A stretch of 64,000 nucleotides of DNA, taken from Syntrophaceae bacterium (GTDB lineage: Bacteria > Desulfobacterota > Syntrophia > Syntrophales > Smithellaceae). Of the stretch, positions 8,685 through 17,879 are shown piece after piece. Under the pieces are notes generated by a model. That model saw nothing but the letters and a program-made list of their open reading frames with translations. It was not told the origin of the DNA and did no database searches. The DNA lies in contig WRPE01000002.1 in the NCBI GenBank assembly GCA_009773315.1, positions 43,014 to 107,013 of the forward strand, read 5' to 3'. Position 1 is the first letter of the stretch. Every line of letters begins with the position of its first letter. The position numbers and the translations under genes are program-made.

Positions 8685-9868
8685 TAGGACATCCTTTCGA
8701 ATATTGTGGCGAGTCCCTGGCCGCCGCCGATGCACAAAGAACAAATGGCGTATCGACCGCCGCGACGCTTCATTTCATTGATGGCGAATAAGGCGATGCG
8801 TGTTCCGCTCATGCCGTTGGGATGACCAAAGGCAATCGCGCCGCCATTGGGATTGATTTTTTCTCTGTCAACCGGATGGCCCTGTGCTTCCATTTCTTTG
8901 ACGTCGGCCAGAACCTGCGCGGCAAAGGCTTCGTTGATTTCAATCACATCCATATCCTGCATTTTCAGTCCCGCTCGCTTGAGCGCTTTGGGCATGGCAT
9001 AGGCAGGACCGATACCCATGATCTTGGGATCAACGCCCGCCACCGCGCAGGTGACCCAGCGGGCTTTCGGCGTGTAGCCCAGTTGTTTTGCTTTTTCCAG
9101 CGTCATCACCAGAACCGCTGCGGCGGCATCATTGCGTCCCGACGAGGACCCGGCGGTGACGGTTCCATCTTTGAGAAAGGCCGGCGGCAGGGTAGCCAGC
9201 TTTTCCATGGTGGTCTCCCGCGGATGTTCGTCCGTATCGAAGATAATTTGTCCCTTCTTCTGGGGCACGTGAACGGGAATGATTTCTTCCTTGAAATAAC
9301 CGGCCTTGATCGCATGACTGGCGCGATCCTGGCTTCGGAGTCCAAAGGCATCCTGCTCTTCACGGGTTATTTTATAAAGCTTAACCAGATTTTCCGCTGT
9401 AATGCCCATGACCAGGGAGTCTTCGGGATTGGGTGCGGTTTCGCGGCGGATGATTTGCGGCGGCGTAAGTGAATAGGCGGAATCCGCGCGCGGCAGCATC
9501 CAAGGCGTCGAACTCCAGCTTTCCATACCTCCGGCGATGTAAATATCGCCCAGACCAGCCATGATCTGCGTCGCCGCAAAGTTTATGGCCTGCAATCCTG
9601 ACGAACACTGTCTTTCCACCGTGACACCGGGAACGCTGTAAGGCAAACCCGCTTTGAGCACAGCCCAGCGCGACGGATTGTAAGCCGCGTGCCAGGAGTT
9701 GGAAAGTCCCATCACGACGTCTTCAATCATATTGGGGTCAATGCCGGTTTTATCCATCAACCCCCGAATGGCCAGAGCGCCCAGTTCCTCCGGACGGAAA
9801 CGGGCGAGCGTGCCGCCCACGCGACCGATGGCGGTTCGGACGCCATCAACAATAACAATTTCCTTCAT
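8684..9868 (-). CDS. Acetyl-CoA C-acyltransferase (thiolase)
   Basis: The product has 394 residues from the ATG at 9868, which follows AAAGGAG by a proper distance; the frame could be extended 20 codons but without a better site. Thiolases cleave 3-oxoacyl-CoA with CoA or condense two acyl-CoA units. The nucleophilic cysteine is C88 in VERQCSSGLQA. The acid/base histidine is in GAIAFGHPNGMSG, and the C-terminal cysteine is in SLCIGGGQG. GHPNGMSG differs slightly from the usual GHPxGxSG context but keeps the key residues. It is the first gene of the thiolase - SMP-30 - hydratase group and overlaps SMP-30 by one base. Confidence 0.92.
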   Translation of the reverse strand: MKEIVIVDGVRTAIGRVGGTLARFRPEELGALAIRGLMDKTGIDPNMIEDVVMGLSNSWHAAYNPSRWAVLKAGLPYSVPGVTVERQCSSGLQAINFAATQIMAGLGDIYIAGGMESWSSTPWMLPRADSAYSLTPPQIIRRETAPNPEDSLVMGITAENLVKLYKITREEQDAFGLRSQDRASHAIKAGYFKEEIIPVHVPQKKGQIIFDTDEHPRETTMEKLATLPPAFLKDGTVTAGSSSGRNDAAAAVLVMTLEKAKQLGYTPKARWVTCAVAGVDPKIMGIGPAYAMPKALKRAGLKMQDMDVIEINEAFAAQVLADVKEMEAQGHPVDREKINPNGGAIAFGHPNGMSGTRIALFAINEMKRRGGRYAICSLCIGGGQGLATIFERMS

Positions 9869-9936
9869 GATAAAAACTCCTTTCTGCTCGCTTGACGGAA
9901 AGCTATTGAACTCCGTTATGCGATGCACTGTTGATT

Positions 9937-10113
<177 letters not shown>

Positions 10114-10251
10114 TCAGAATATTCAGAATATTATTGAATTTTGTATAGTAGGATAGCGATCGTCTGTCAAGCGTATTCATCGTGGGAAAATGTATTTCTT
10201 GCCCGGCAATCCGCTCTGGGACAAAAACCTTCACCTTTTTTGAATATATTA

Positions 10252-10280
10252 TTGACACGGGCGTTGCTTCTTTCTATACT
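10252..10280 (+). promoter_or_regulatory. Sigma-70-type promoter for plsC
   Basis: TTGACA at 10252-10257 and TATACT at 10275-10280 are separated by exactly 17 bases, a near-consensus vegetative promoter. The plsC start is 47 bases downstream. Confidence 0.75.
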
Positions 10281-10326
10281 TTGAACCATTGGATGTGTTA
10301 TCAAACCGTGAAGAAGTGGATTTTAT

Positions 10327-11091
10327 ATGCTAAACCGTTTAGTGAGTTCTATTTTTCTTGTCTTTATCGCTCTGACGTCCATTCCGCTGTTTTTCATCGC
10401 CCTGCTTTTGCGTCTGTTTACCTATCCTTTTGACCGGCGTCTGCGTCTCTTGCATTTGTTTACCTGCTTTTGGGCTTCGATTTATACTTGGATGATGGTG
10501 CCTTGGCGGATTCGCGTTGAGGGTCGCGGTAATGTTCGCAAAGACGCGGCGTATGTGGTTGTTTCCAATCATCAATCGCAACTGGATATCCTGGTTGCCT
10601 TCCGGCTTTTTTTCCATTTTAAATGGGTATCCAAGATTGAAATGTTCCGCATTCCGCTGATCGGCTGGAATATGATGTTGAACCGTTACATTAAACTGAA
10701 ACGTGGCGACAGGGAAAGTGTAGAACTAATGCTGCGGGAATGTGAAATCCATCTGGATGAGGGAAGTTCCATCTTCATGTACCCCGAAGGAACCCGCTCT
10801 CCCGATGGCGAAGTCAAGGCTTTTAAACTCGGCGCATTTCAGTTGGCGTTGAAGAAGAAGTTGCCCATTCTTCCAGTTGTCATCAGCGGAACGAACAAGG
10901 CCTTGCCCAAATACAGCATGAACTTCACCGGTGTGCAGAAAATGTATATCAAAATTTTTAAAGAGATCCCGTATTCGGCTTTTGAAAACTTATCGGCGGA
11001 GGATACGGCGCAAATAGTGCGTCAATTCATCATCGCAAAACTGAATGTCATGAACGAATATACCCTAGGTGGTTTGCGGCGCCAACCCTAA
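10327..11091 (+). CDS. plsC: 1-acyl-sn-glycerol-3-phosphate acyltransferase
   Basis: The product has 254 residues. It transfers an acyl group to lysophosphatidic acid to make phosphatidic acid at the inner membrane. An N-terminal hydrophobic stretch (about residues 5-30) provides membrane attachment. The catalytic motif NHQSQLD (NHX4D) is at 81-87 and the glycerol-3-phosphate-binding motif PEGTRS at 153-158. The gene has its own near-consensus promoter at 10252-10280 and stands alone, between gene remnants on both sides. Its stop codon overlaps that of the acyl-CoA dehydrogenase fragment on the other strand. Confidence 0.92.
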   Translation: MLNRLVSSIFLVFIALTSIPLFFIALLLRLFTYPFDRRLRLLHLFTCFWASIYTWMMVPWRIRVEGRGNVRKDAAYVVVSNHQSQLDILVAFRLFFHFKWVSKIEMFRIPLIGWNMMLNRYIKLKRGDRESVELMLRECEIHLDEGSSIFMYPEGTRSPDGEVKAFKLGAFQLALKKKLPILPVVISGTNKALPKYSMNFTGVQKMYIKIFKEIPYSAFENLSAEDTAQIVRQFIIAKLNVMNEYTLGGLRRQP

Positions 11092-11171
11092 ACATTCAGC
11101 AACGCGCGGCCGATTTTTTCCTGCCGAATCTGCAGAAGTCTTTTTTTGAGCGTCACCAGCGATTCCATATC
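11088..11171 (-). pseudogene. 3' end remnant of an acyl-CoA dehydrogenase gene, duplicate of 19727-19810
   Basis: These 84 bases match the last 84 bases of the acyl-CoA dehydrogenase gene at 19727-20851 with only about five differences, including the stop codon. They translate as the same C-terminal 27 residues (ending EKIGRALLNV). Similarity stops abruptly beyond 11171, so only the tail remains. It abuts the plsC stop. It is a fossil of a duplicated or rearranged copy of the locus now at 19.7 kb. Confidence 0.85.
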
Positions 11172-11296
11172 CCAGATTGTGGAGGGAAGGGCACACAAGA
11201 CCGGGAAGAAAGCGGAAAAAGGAAATCACTTCATCAGGCGGAGAATTGATCTAAAAAGGGATTAGTGATACCTTTCATTGTGCAGAGGGGAACATA

Positions 11297-13099
11297 ATGG
11301 ATTCTGATCTGAGACAATTTCTCAACGACAAAATGGCCTACAGCGAAATCATCGGTACCGGTAAAGTGATGGAACTCTCTGAAGCTGTCCGGCAATTCGT
11401 CAAACCGGGAATGAGCCTGCAAAATGGCGCGGGCATGGCATCTCCGACCGCCGCATACTTTGAAATCGCCCGCCAGTTCTGGGGAAAAGATCCGGGCTTT
11501 ACCTTGATCGCCGTTGTGGGAGGCGCCTATAATTTCGCCCTTTACGTTTACGGGAAATTATGCCGGAAAATTATCTCCGGCTTTAATGGAGACGGATACC
11601 CCTTTCCGAGCCCCAACCCCATCCTTACCCGCGCCATGCAGGAAGGAACCGTCGATTTCGAGAACTGGTCATATCTGACCCTCACGCTTCGCCTGATGGC
11701 CGGCGCCATGGGTGTGCCGGCATTCCCCACCAAATCTCTCTGCGGCAGCTCCATGGAAACGGACAATAAAGACAGCTTCTTCCGGATGCCGGACCCTTTC
11801 GGAAGCGGAGAATCGCTGAATTTCGTAAAGGCCCTTCATCCGGATATCAGCCTTGTTCATGGATGGGCATCGGACACGGAAGGCAATACCCTGATTGCCG
11901 CACCCTATTCCGGAAACCACCATGGCCCTCTCGCAGCCAGGGAAGCGGTTATCGTCACCGTTGATAAAATCGTGGACGCCGATTTCATTCGTCGCCACGC
12001 CTATATGACTCGCATTCCCAGCTATGTCGTCAAAGCGGTCTGCCCGGCGCCCATGGGCGCCCATCCGACTGGTCTGCATGCCCTGGGGATACCGGAATTC
12101 GAAGGGTATGGCGAGGATGAAGCATTCATTATGGAAGCCCGGCAGGCCTCGCGGAATCCGGAACAATATCAGGCCTGGGTGGATAAATGGGTCCTGGGAT
12201 GCCGGAATCACGATGAATTTCTTAACCGCCTTGGTCAGCAGCGAATCTGGTCCTTAAAGGGAAGAATCCAGGATGATTCCTGGACATCGGAACTTTCGGA
12301 ACGATCTGCACGCCTGACTCTTCCGGAAGAGGCAACACCGGCGGAAAAAATCGTGTTTGCGTCTTCAAACAAGATTCTGGATATCGTGAAGACAAAGAAA
12401 TATCAGCTGGCCCTGTGCGGCATCGGTGTTTCCAACCTGGCCGCGTGGCTGGCTTATTACGATCTTCGCCGGGCCGGATATCCTTTCGAGTTGATCGCTG
12501 AAATCGGCTATTATGGTTATTCTCCCCAACCGGCCGATCCCTTTGTTTTCAATCTGCGCAACATCCCATCATGCAGGATGATTTCCGATATCTTTACCTC
12601 CCTGGGCATTTTCATGAGTGGCTCCCAGACGTCCAGCATCGGTATTCTCGGGGCAGGACAGATTGACCGATTTGGTAATATCAACACCACAAAGCTCTCG
12701 CCCAAAGGTCCCTATCTTGTCGGATCGGGCGGCGCCAATGATGTGGCTTCCGGAGCCAATGAATGTATCGTGACGCTCGAGCAGAATAAAAGTCGGTTTG
12801 TGGCAAAGGTTCCTTATATCACTTCTCCCGGCATGAAGGTCACCACGGTTGTTTCCCAACTCGGCATGTTCGAGAAGGACTTCGGCAATCATGAACTGAC
12901 CTTGACGGGATATTTTCCCATCGGGCCTGCCGGATCGGAAGAGGAATCCATCAGGGCCATAAAGGATGCTTGCGGTTGGGATTTAAAGGTTCGCGACACT
13001 CTGGACGTCCTGCCGCTTCCCTCAGGAGAAGATCTGAAGTTCCTGCGCTCTTTCGACCCGAAGCGGTTGTTTCTAGGCGGAGATGAATCCGAACGCTAG
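11297..13099 (+). CDS. Fused A+B class I CoA-transferase (glutaconate CoA-transferase-like)
   Basis: The product has 600 residues. The first ~330 resemble a glutaconate/3-oxoacid CoA-transferase A subunit (SLQNGAGMASPTAAYFEIAR; HPDISLVHGWASDTEGN). Residues ~345-600 resemble the B subunit (KIVFASSNKI, then GAGQIDRFGNINTTK and GSGGANDVASGANEC). Such enzymes move CoA between carboxylates through a glutamyl-CoA intermediate; E402 in IAEIGYYGYSP is a candidate catalytic Glu, with low certainty. The two subunits are normally separate genes, so the fusion is notable. ATG 11297 follows an AGAGGGGAA ribosome site. It converges on another CoA-transferase gene ending 21 bases away, so two unrelated CoA-transferases lie tail to tail. 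The substrate could be glutaryl- or glutaconyl-CoA given the cluster at 14.8 kb; that is inference. Confidence 0.82.
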   Translation: MDSDLRQFLNDKMAYSEIIGTGKVMELSEAVRQFVKPGMSLQNGAGMASPTAAYFEIARQFWGKDPGFTLIAVVGGAYNFALYVYGKLCRKIISGFNGDGYPFPSPNPILTRAMQEGTVDFENWSYLTLTLRLMAGAMGVPAFPTKSLCGSSMETDNKDSFFRMPDPFGSGESLNFVKALHPDISLVHGWASDTEGNTLIAAPYSGNHHGPLAAREAVIVTVDKIVDADFIRRHAYMTRIPSYVVKAVCPAPMGAHPTGLHALGIPEFEGYGEDEAFIMEARQASRNPEQYQAWVDKWVLGCRNHDEFLNRLGQQRIWSLKGRIQDDSWTSELSERSARLTLPEEATPAEKIVFASSNKILDIVKTKKYQLALCGIGVSNLAAWLAYYDLRRAGYPFELIAEIGYYGYSPQPADPFVFNLRNIPSCRMISDIFTSLGIFMSGSQTSSIGILGAGQIDRFGNINTTKLSPKGPYLVGSGGANDVASGANECIVTLEQNKSRFVAKVPYITSPGMKVTTVVSQLGMFEKDFGNHELTLTGYFPIGPAGSEEESIRAIKDACGWDLKVRDTLDVLPLPSGEDLKFLRSFDPKRLFLGGDESER

Positions 13100-13120
13100 T
13101 TGCCGGGTACGGATGAGGGA

Positions 13121-14464
13121 TCACTTCTTGTTGCTTCTTCTCCAAATTCCCTTCTTTGCGGCCGCCTTGATCAAATCGTCCCGGAAATCGGGATGGGCGA
13201 TAGAAATCAGATTCTCGGCAATGCCCCAGGTGGACAAGGCCTTAAGACAAACCTTCCCATATTCGGTGACAACGTAAAAAGCCCAGGCCCGTGGTATCGA
13301 CGTGATTCCCTGGAGATCGGGGACAATCCTGGAGATGACCTGATCACCGACCCTGCGGGTCGATTTGAGGCAGATAAAAGCTTTGCCTCCTTTCGATTTT
13401 GCCGCACCGGCAACAAAATCGCCCTGGCCGCCCGACCCGGAGATCTGCCTGTCGCCGATAGCCTCGGAGGCAATCTGCCCATAGAGGTCAACCTGCACGG
13501 CATTGTTGATGCTGATCATGTTTTCGTTTTTTGCGATATTCTCCGGCGTATTCGTGTAATCGACGGGGTAGCTCGCACAGACGGGGTTGTCGTGGACAAA
13601 TTCATACAGTTCCTGGGTGCCCATGGCAAAGGTATAGATCATTTTATTCTTATCCGTGAATTTGTATTTCCCGGTGATCTTTCCCCGGTCATAGAGATCC
13701 ATGAAGGCGTCGCACATCATCTCGCTTTGCATCCCCAAATCCCGGAGATCTGATTGGGCAATCAGGCTTCCGACTGTATTGGGAAGTCCGCCGATCCCGA
13801 GCTGCAGGCAGGCGCCGTCTTTAATTTCCTCGATAATCAAGTTGGCCATTATTTTTTCTTCCTCGGAAGCTTTCGGCCGGGGTATTGCAAGCATTGGGGC
13901 CTTCTCGGCCTCCACAATGAAATCGGCATCCGAGATATGGATGTTTTCACTGTGCCCGCCGAGACATCTGGGGACACCTTCGTTGGTTTCCACGATGATG
14001 ATGTCCGCCATTTCGGTCACCGCCTTGATGTAGGAATTGGAGGTGCCAAAATTGAAGAAGCCATTGGCGTCCATGGGGGTTGTCTTGATCATGGCGACAT
14101 TCGGTTTGGGTGAAAAACCATTCCGCATTCGCCACGGCTGTTCATGGTAATTCGCGGGGATGAAAAAGGTTGCACCCTGCTTGGCCAATGTCCGGTCGCT
14201 CCGGCTGTAAAAGCTGCTGTTGTAGGTGAACGTCTTTCCTTGGGGATCGCAGGCGGCGGTCTGAACCGGATGCATGCCGTTGGACACGCTGATATTTACA
14301 TCGGTCAAGCCGTCGCCGACCCTTTTGGCCAGAGCACTGTCCAAGGTCACAGGGGTCATGACAAAATGGCTGTAATAGACCCAGTCCCCCGATTTGACAA
14401 CCTTAACGGCATCATCGGCAGTTCTGAGCTTGTTGCGATATTGATCCCAGATGGTTTTTCTCAT
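13121..14464 (-). CDS. Acetyl-CoA hydrolase / butyryl-CoA:acetate CoA-transferase family protein
   Basis: The 447 residues are typical of the Cat1/AbfT-type family that transfers CoA between acetate and short acyl groups such as butyrate or 4-hydroxybutyrate. The CoA-binding loop GIGGLPNTVG is near 223-232, the catalytic glutamate is E248 in MQSEMMCDAF, and the glycine-rich GSGGQGDFV is at about 343-351. All expected features are present. A ribosome site (AAGGAGCGG) lies before the ATG. It points toward the fused CoA-transferase on the plus strand, leaving 21 bases between the stops. A role recycling acetate or activating fermentation acids in the crotonyl-CoA/butyryl-CoA node is likely but not proven. 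Confidence 0.88.
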   Translation of the reverse strand: MRKTIWDQYRNKLRTADDAVKVVKSGDWVYYSHFVMTPVTLDSALAKRVGDGLTDVNISVSNGMHPVQTAACDPQGKTFTYNSSFYSRSDRTLAKQGATFFIPANYHEQPWRMRNGFSPKPNVAMIKTTPMDANGFFNFGTSNSYIKAVTEMADIIIVETNEGVPRCLGGHSENIHISDADFIVEAEKAPMLAIPRPKASEEEKIMANLIIEEIKDGACLQLGIGGLPNTVGSLIAQSDLRDLGMQSEMMCDAFMDLYDRGKITGKYKFTDKNKMIYTFAMGTQELYEFVHDNPVCASYPVDYTNTPENIAKNENMISINNAVQVDLYGQIASEAIGDRQISGSGGQGDFVAGAAKSKGGKAFICLKSTRRVGDQVISRIVPDLQGITSIPRAWAFYVVTEYGKVCLKALSTWGIAENLISIAHPDFRDDLIKAAAKKGIWRRSNKK

Positions 14465-14528
14465 GTCGGCCGCTCCTTAACAGGTTTTATGGAAGACTTC
14501 AGGGAAATTAATTTCCTTGCAATTTCCC

Positions 14529-14557
14529 AAACTGCCATTTATGTTAAATGGCAGTTT
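14529..14557. repeat. Perfect 12-bp inverted repeat upstream of the CoA-transferase gene
   Basis: Arms AAACTGCCATTT (14529-14540) and AAATGGCAGTTT (14546-14557) are separated by five bases. It lies 65 bases upstream of the minus-strand CoA-transferase start, in the shared upstream region of that gene and acd. It may be an operator or an attenuator-type hairpin; there is no T run directly after it. Confidence 0.6.
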
Positions 14558-14694
14558 GGTTTCATGTATTCTTAATAACACAGATATAAATTCTTTAGCA
14601 AACGGAAAAGTACCCGGAACGACTGCTATGGTATGCCTGTTACAGGAATTGCTGTGTAAAACTTCTATAAGGAATTTTAAAGGGTGAAAGTAAG

Positions 14695-14777
14695 ATGTCC
14701 ATTGGAGAGATACTTATCTTAGGATTTAGAACTGCGGCTATCGGTATGGGATAGTTTTTGCCACGCTTATTTTGCTT
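14695..14777 (+). pseudogene. Frameshifted partial copy of gcdD upstream of acd
   Basis: This stretch matches the first 83 bases of the intact gcdD gene at 18209 with two substitutions and one missing G in a run of four, which brings a TAG into frame at 14752-14754 after 19 codons. The similarity continues upstream, more weakly, to about 14603 (partner about 18113). The match ends where the acd ribosome site begins. It is a fossil of a duplication inside the glutaconyl-CoA decarboxylase locus. A 19-residue peptide could still be made but is unlikely to function. Confidence 0.85.
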
Positions 14778-14791
14778 GAAGGAGATTGGTT

Positions 14792-15958
14792 ATGGATTTT
14801 CGATTATCAGAAGAGCTATTGATGTTGCAGGATACAGTGCGAGCTTTTGCAGCAGAAAAAATAGCGCCGTTTGCAGATAAATGGGATGAGGAACACTATT
14901 TCCCGTATGAGGAAGTGGTGAAGCCCATGGGAGAGCTTGGTTTATTCGGTACGGTTATTCCCGAGCAGTATGGCGGGAACGAGATGGGCTGGCTTGCGGC
15001 AATGATCATCACGGAAGAGATTGCCCGTGCATCGAGTTCGCTGCGTGTTCAAGTTAATATGCAGGAACTGGGTTGTGCCTTTACTATTTGCCGGTATGGG
15101 ACGGAAGAGCTGAAAAAGAAATATATTCCAAGACTTGTCAGCGCCGAATTACTCGGGGCATTTGCAATTACTGAACCGCAGGCTGGTTCGGACGTAATGG
15201 CCATCAAGTCCACAGCGGAAGACAAGGGTGACCATTGGCTGGTAAACGGTACCAAGACCTGGATTTCAAATGCGACAGTCGGAGGAATCAACATTTTCTA
15301 TGCCTATACCGACCGGAACGTGGGTGCACGCGGTTTGTCTGCATTCGTGCTGGATCTGGACGATAAAAACAACGGCATCACAGTTACGAATTTGGATAAG
15401 ATGGGTTCACGTTCTTCACCCACGGGAGAAATCATTTGTGAAAACACGAAAGTTCCCAAGGGAAACATTTTAGGTAAACCCGGCGACGGTGCAAAAATTG
15501 TATTCGGTTCCCTGTCCCAGTCGCGTTTGTCCGCAGCGGCCGGCGGTATCGGTTTGGCCCAGGCTTGCCTCGATGCGGTCACGAAGTACGCAATGGAGCG
15601 CGAGCAATTCGGGCAGGCCATTGGCAGTTTCCAGATGAACCAGGATCTGATTGCACAGATGGTATGTGAACTTGACGCCGCTCGTTTTATGGTTTACAGG
15701 GCGGCATGGCAGAAGGATCAGGGCGACCTGAACAACAATAGAGAAGTCGCCATGGCTAAGTATCTGTCAGGCGAGGTAGCCTATAAGTGCTCACAGTACG
15801 CAATGCGAATTTTCGGAGCATACGGTTATTCAACGGAATATCCTGTGGCCCGCTATTTCCGCGATGCGCCGACCTATGCGATGGTGGAAGGTTCCGCGAA
15901 CGTCTGTAAGTTTATCGTTGCCCAGGATCAACTGGGAATTCGCAAGGCCAACAGGTAA
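14792..15958 (+). CDS. Glutaryl-CoA dehydrogenase-like acyl-CoA dehydrogenase
   Basis: The product has 388 residues from the ATG at 14792, which has GAAGGAG seven bases upstream; the frame opens two codons earlier at a TTG. It is an FAD-dependent acyl-CoA dehydrogenase. The active-site base is E366 in YAMVEGSANV. FAD/substrate motifs are FAITEPQAGSD (about 124-134) and WISNA (157-161). R85 in SSSLRVQVNM aligns with the arginine that binds the gamma-carboxylate in glutaryl-CoA dehydrogenases. Because a separate glutaconyl-CoA decarboxylase follows immediately, this is probably the non-decarboxylating type known from Syntrophus and Desulfococcus relatives, yielding glutaconyl-CoA. Deciding between the two types needs comparison of active-site residues. 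First gene of acd-gcdA-gcdC-gcdD-gcdB. Confidence 0.88.
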   Translation: MDFRLSEELLMLQDTVRAFAAEKIAPFADKWDEEHYFPYEEVVKPMGELGLFGTVIPEQYGGNEMGWLAAMIITEEIARASSSLRVQVNMQELGCAFTICRYGTEELKKKYIPRLVSAELLGAFAITEPQAGSDVMAIKSTAEDKGDHWLVNGTKTWISNATVGGINIFYAYTDRNVGARGLSAFVLDLDDKNNGITVTNLDKMGSRSSPTGEIICENTKVPKGNILGKPGDGAKIVFGSLSQSRLSAAAGGIGLAQACLDAVTKYAMEREQFGQAIGSFQMNQDLIAQMVCELDAARFMVYRAAWQKDQGDLNNNREVAMAKYLSGEVAYKCSQYAMRIFGAYGYSTEYPVARYFRDAPTYAMVEGSANVCKFIVAQDQLGIRKANR

Positions 15959-16065
15959 CCGGCCAGACAGTAAATGGAGTTATTTTCGTACGGCGGTGCG
16001 CGGGCTTCGTTTCTCGCACATTGCTGAATATCAAAAATATTAAGGAAGTAAGAGGAAAAAGAAAG

Positions 16066-17832
16066 ATGAAACCTTATTTTGAAAAAATGAAAGACATGGG
16101 AAGTGCGCTTCGCAAGGGGCAGTTGGATCGAATGAAGGTCAACGTGGACGAGGTCGAGGCAATCATGAAGGAGATTGATGCGGAGGTTGAACGGATTAAG
16201 AATTTCGGCCTTTCGGCGGAGAAGGTTCACGAACGAGGCGAAATGACGGTCTGGGACCGGATCGAATACATTGTTGATCCTGGTACATTCTGTCCCCTTC
16301 ATACCATTTTTGATCCTGATAGCGAAGAATCGGGCAGCACCGGCGTGGTGGACGGCCTGGCGCGGATTTCCGGGAAATGGTGCGTTCTGATCGGCTTCAA
16401 CAACAAATGGATTGCCGGAGCGTGGATTGCCGGGCAGGCGGAGAACAACCTGCGCGTGACGGATCTGGCGAAGATTATGAACCTGCCGTTGGTCTGGCTG
16501 GTGAACTGCTCCGGTGTTAAGCTGCCCGAGCAAGAGAAAGTTTATGCTAACCGACGCGGGCAGGGCACCTGCTTTTTCAGGCATGCAGAACTGGAGCAGA
16601 TGGGCGTTCCTGTTTTAGCTGGCATTTACGGGACGAACCCGGCTGGTGGAGGATATCAGGGGATCAGCCCGACTATTTTGTTGGCCCACAAAAAAGCCAA
16701 CATCGCGGTGGGTGGCGGCGGTATCGTCAGCGGCATGAGCCCCAAAGGATTCTTTGATGAGGAGAGCGCAGAACAGCTGATTGCAGCAACGCGCCACTTC
16801 AAAGAGGTTCCTCCCGGCAGCGTGAAAGTTCACTATGACGAGACAGGATTCTTCACTGCCGTTTTTGAAAAGGAAACAGAAGTTCTCGACGCGTTGAAGG
16901 GATACATGGCAGAGATGCCCGCATACAATCCGCGCTTTTTCCGGGTGGCGGCGCCTGCAGAACCGAAATATTCTCCGGCGGAAATCACATCGATCATTCC
17001 GGTTAATGCGAAAGTCGGATACGACTTCGAAAACGTGGTGGCGCGGCTGGTGGACAATTCGGAGCACATGGAATTTCGCCCGGACTACGGGCCGGAAATC
17101 TATACAGGCCTGGTGAAGGTGGATGGATATCTCATGGGCGTGATCGGGAACCAGCACGGGATTTTCCCGAACTATCCGGAATACACCAACGAATACATAG
17201 CGGTGGGCGGCAAGCTTTACCGGCAGGGACTCATCAAGATGAACGAGTTCGTGACGCAGTGCGGTCGGGACCGCGTTCCGATTGCCTGGTTCCAGGACAC
17301 GTCGGGAATCGATGTCGGCGATATTGCGGAAAAGGCAGAGTTGCTGGGTTTAGGTCAGTCGCTGATCTACTCCATCGAGCAGACGAAGCTTCCGATGATG
17401 CTGGTGGTGTTACGGAAGGGAACGGCGGCGGCTCACTACGTGATGGGCGGGCCGACGGCAAACAACCATACGGCGTTTACGCTGGGGACAGCGGCGACGG
17501 AAATCAACGTAATGCACGGAGAAACAGCAGCAGCGGCAAGCTACGCACGGCGTCTGGTAAAGGAAAAGGATGCGGGGAAATCATTGGACCCCATAATTGC
17601 GAAAATGAACGAGATGGTGAAACATTATCGGGATACTTCGCGGCCAATGTACTGTGCCAAGAAAGGGTTCGTGGATGAGGTAGTGCGGTTCGGCGAGATC
17701 CGGAAATACTTGGTCGCTTTCGCAAACGGCGCATATCAGAATCCGCGGTCGATTTGTCCGAAGCAGCATATGATGTTACCACGGCTTATCCAGTCCCAGG
17801 TTGTAACGGGGTTGAAAAGGCCGGAAAAATAA
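16066..17832 (+). CDS. gcdA: Glutaconyl-CoA decarboxylase subunit alpha (carboxyltransferase)
   Basis: The product has 588 residues, the normal length for GcdA. It transfers the carboxyl group of glutaconyl-CoA to the biotin of the carrier subunit, giving crotonyl-CoA. Two carboxyltransferase folds are visible: an N-terminal one with SGSTGVVDGLARI, NPAGGGYQGISP and GGGGIVSGM, and a C-terminal one with GNQHGIFPNYPEY, FQDTSGIDVGD and HYVMGGPTANN. The ATG at 16066 has an AAGAGG site upstream; an earlier TTG at 16021 would add 15 residues of low-complexity sequence. The gene lies 107 bases after acd and 47 before the biotin carrier gene, forming the core of a membrane-associated Na+ pump. Confidence 0.92.
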   Translation: MKPYFEKMKDMGSALRKGQLDRMKVNVDEVEAIMKEIDAEVERIKNFGLSAEKVHERGEMTVWDRIEYIVDPGTFCPLHTIFDPDSEESGSTGVVDGLARISGKWCVLIGFNNKWIAGAWIAGQAENNLRVTDLAKIMNLPLVWLVNCSGVKLPEQEKVYANRRGQGTCFFRHAELEQMGVPVLAGIYGTNPAGGGYQGISPTILLAHKKANIAVGGGGIVSGMSPKGFFDEESAEQLIAATRHFKEVPPGSVKVHYDETGFFTAVFEKETEVLDALKGYMAEMPAYNPRFFRVAAPAEPKYSPAEITSIIPVNAKVGYDFENVVARLVDNSEHMEFRPDYGPEIYTGLVKVDGYLMGVIGNQHGIFPNYPEYTNEYIAVGGKLYRQGLIKMNEFVTQCGRDRVPIAWFQDTSGIDVGDIAEKAELLGLGQSLIYSIEQTKLPMMLVVLRKGTAAAHYVMGGPTANNHTAFTLGTAATEINVMHGETAAAASYARRLVKEKDAGKSLDPIIAKMNEMVKHYRDTSRPMYCAKKGFVDEVVRFGEIRKYLVAFANGAYQNPRSICPKQHMMLPRLIQSQVVTGLKRPEK

Positions 17833-17879
17833 TATATACTTAGATAGTCCAAATTTTTTTTAAAGAAGAGGAGTGTTTT

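Noticed and set aside
11669-12211. Minus-strand frame of 180 codons within the fused CoA-transferase gene.
   Set aside because: The plus-strand protein is clearly conserved; the reverse frame lacks a ribosome site and domain features.
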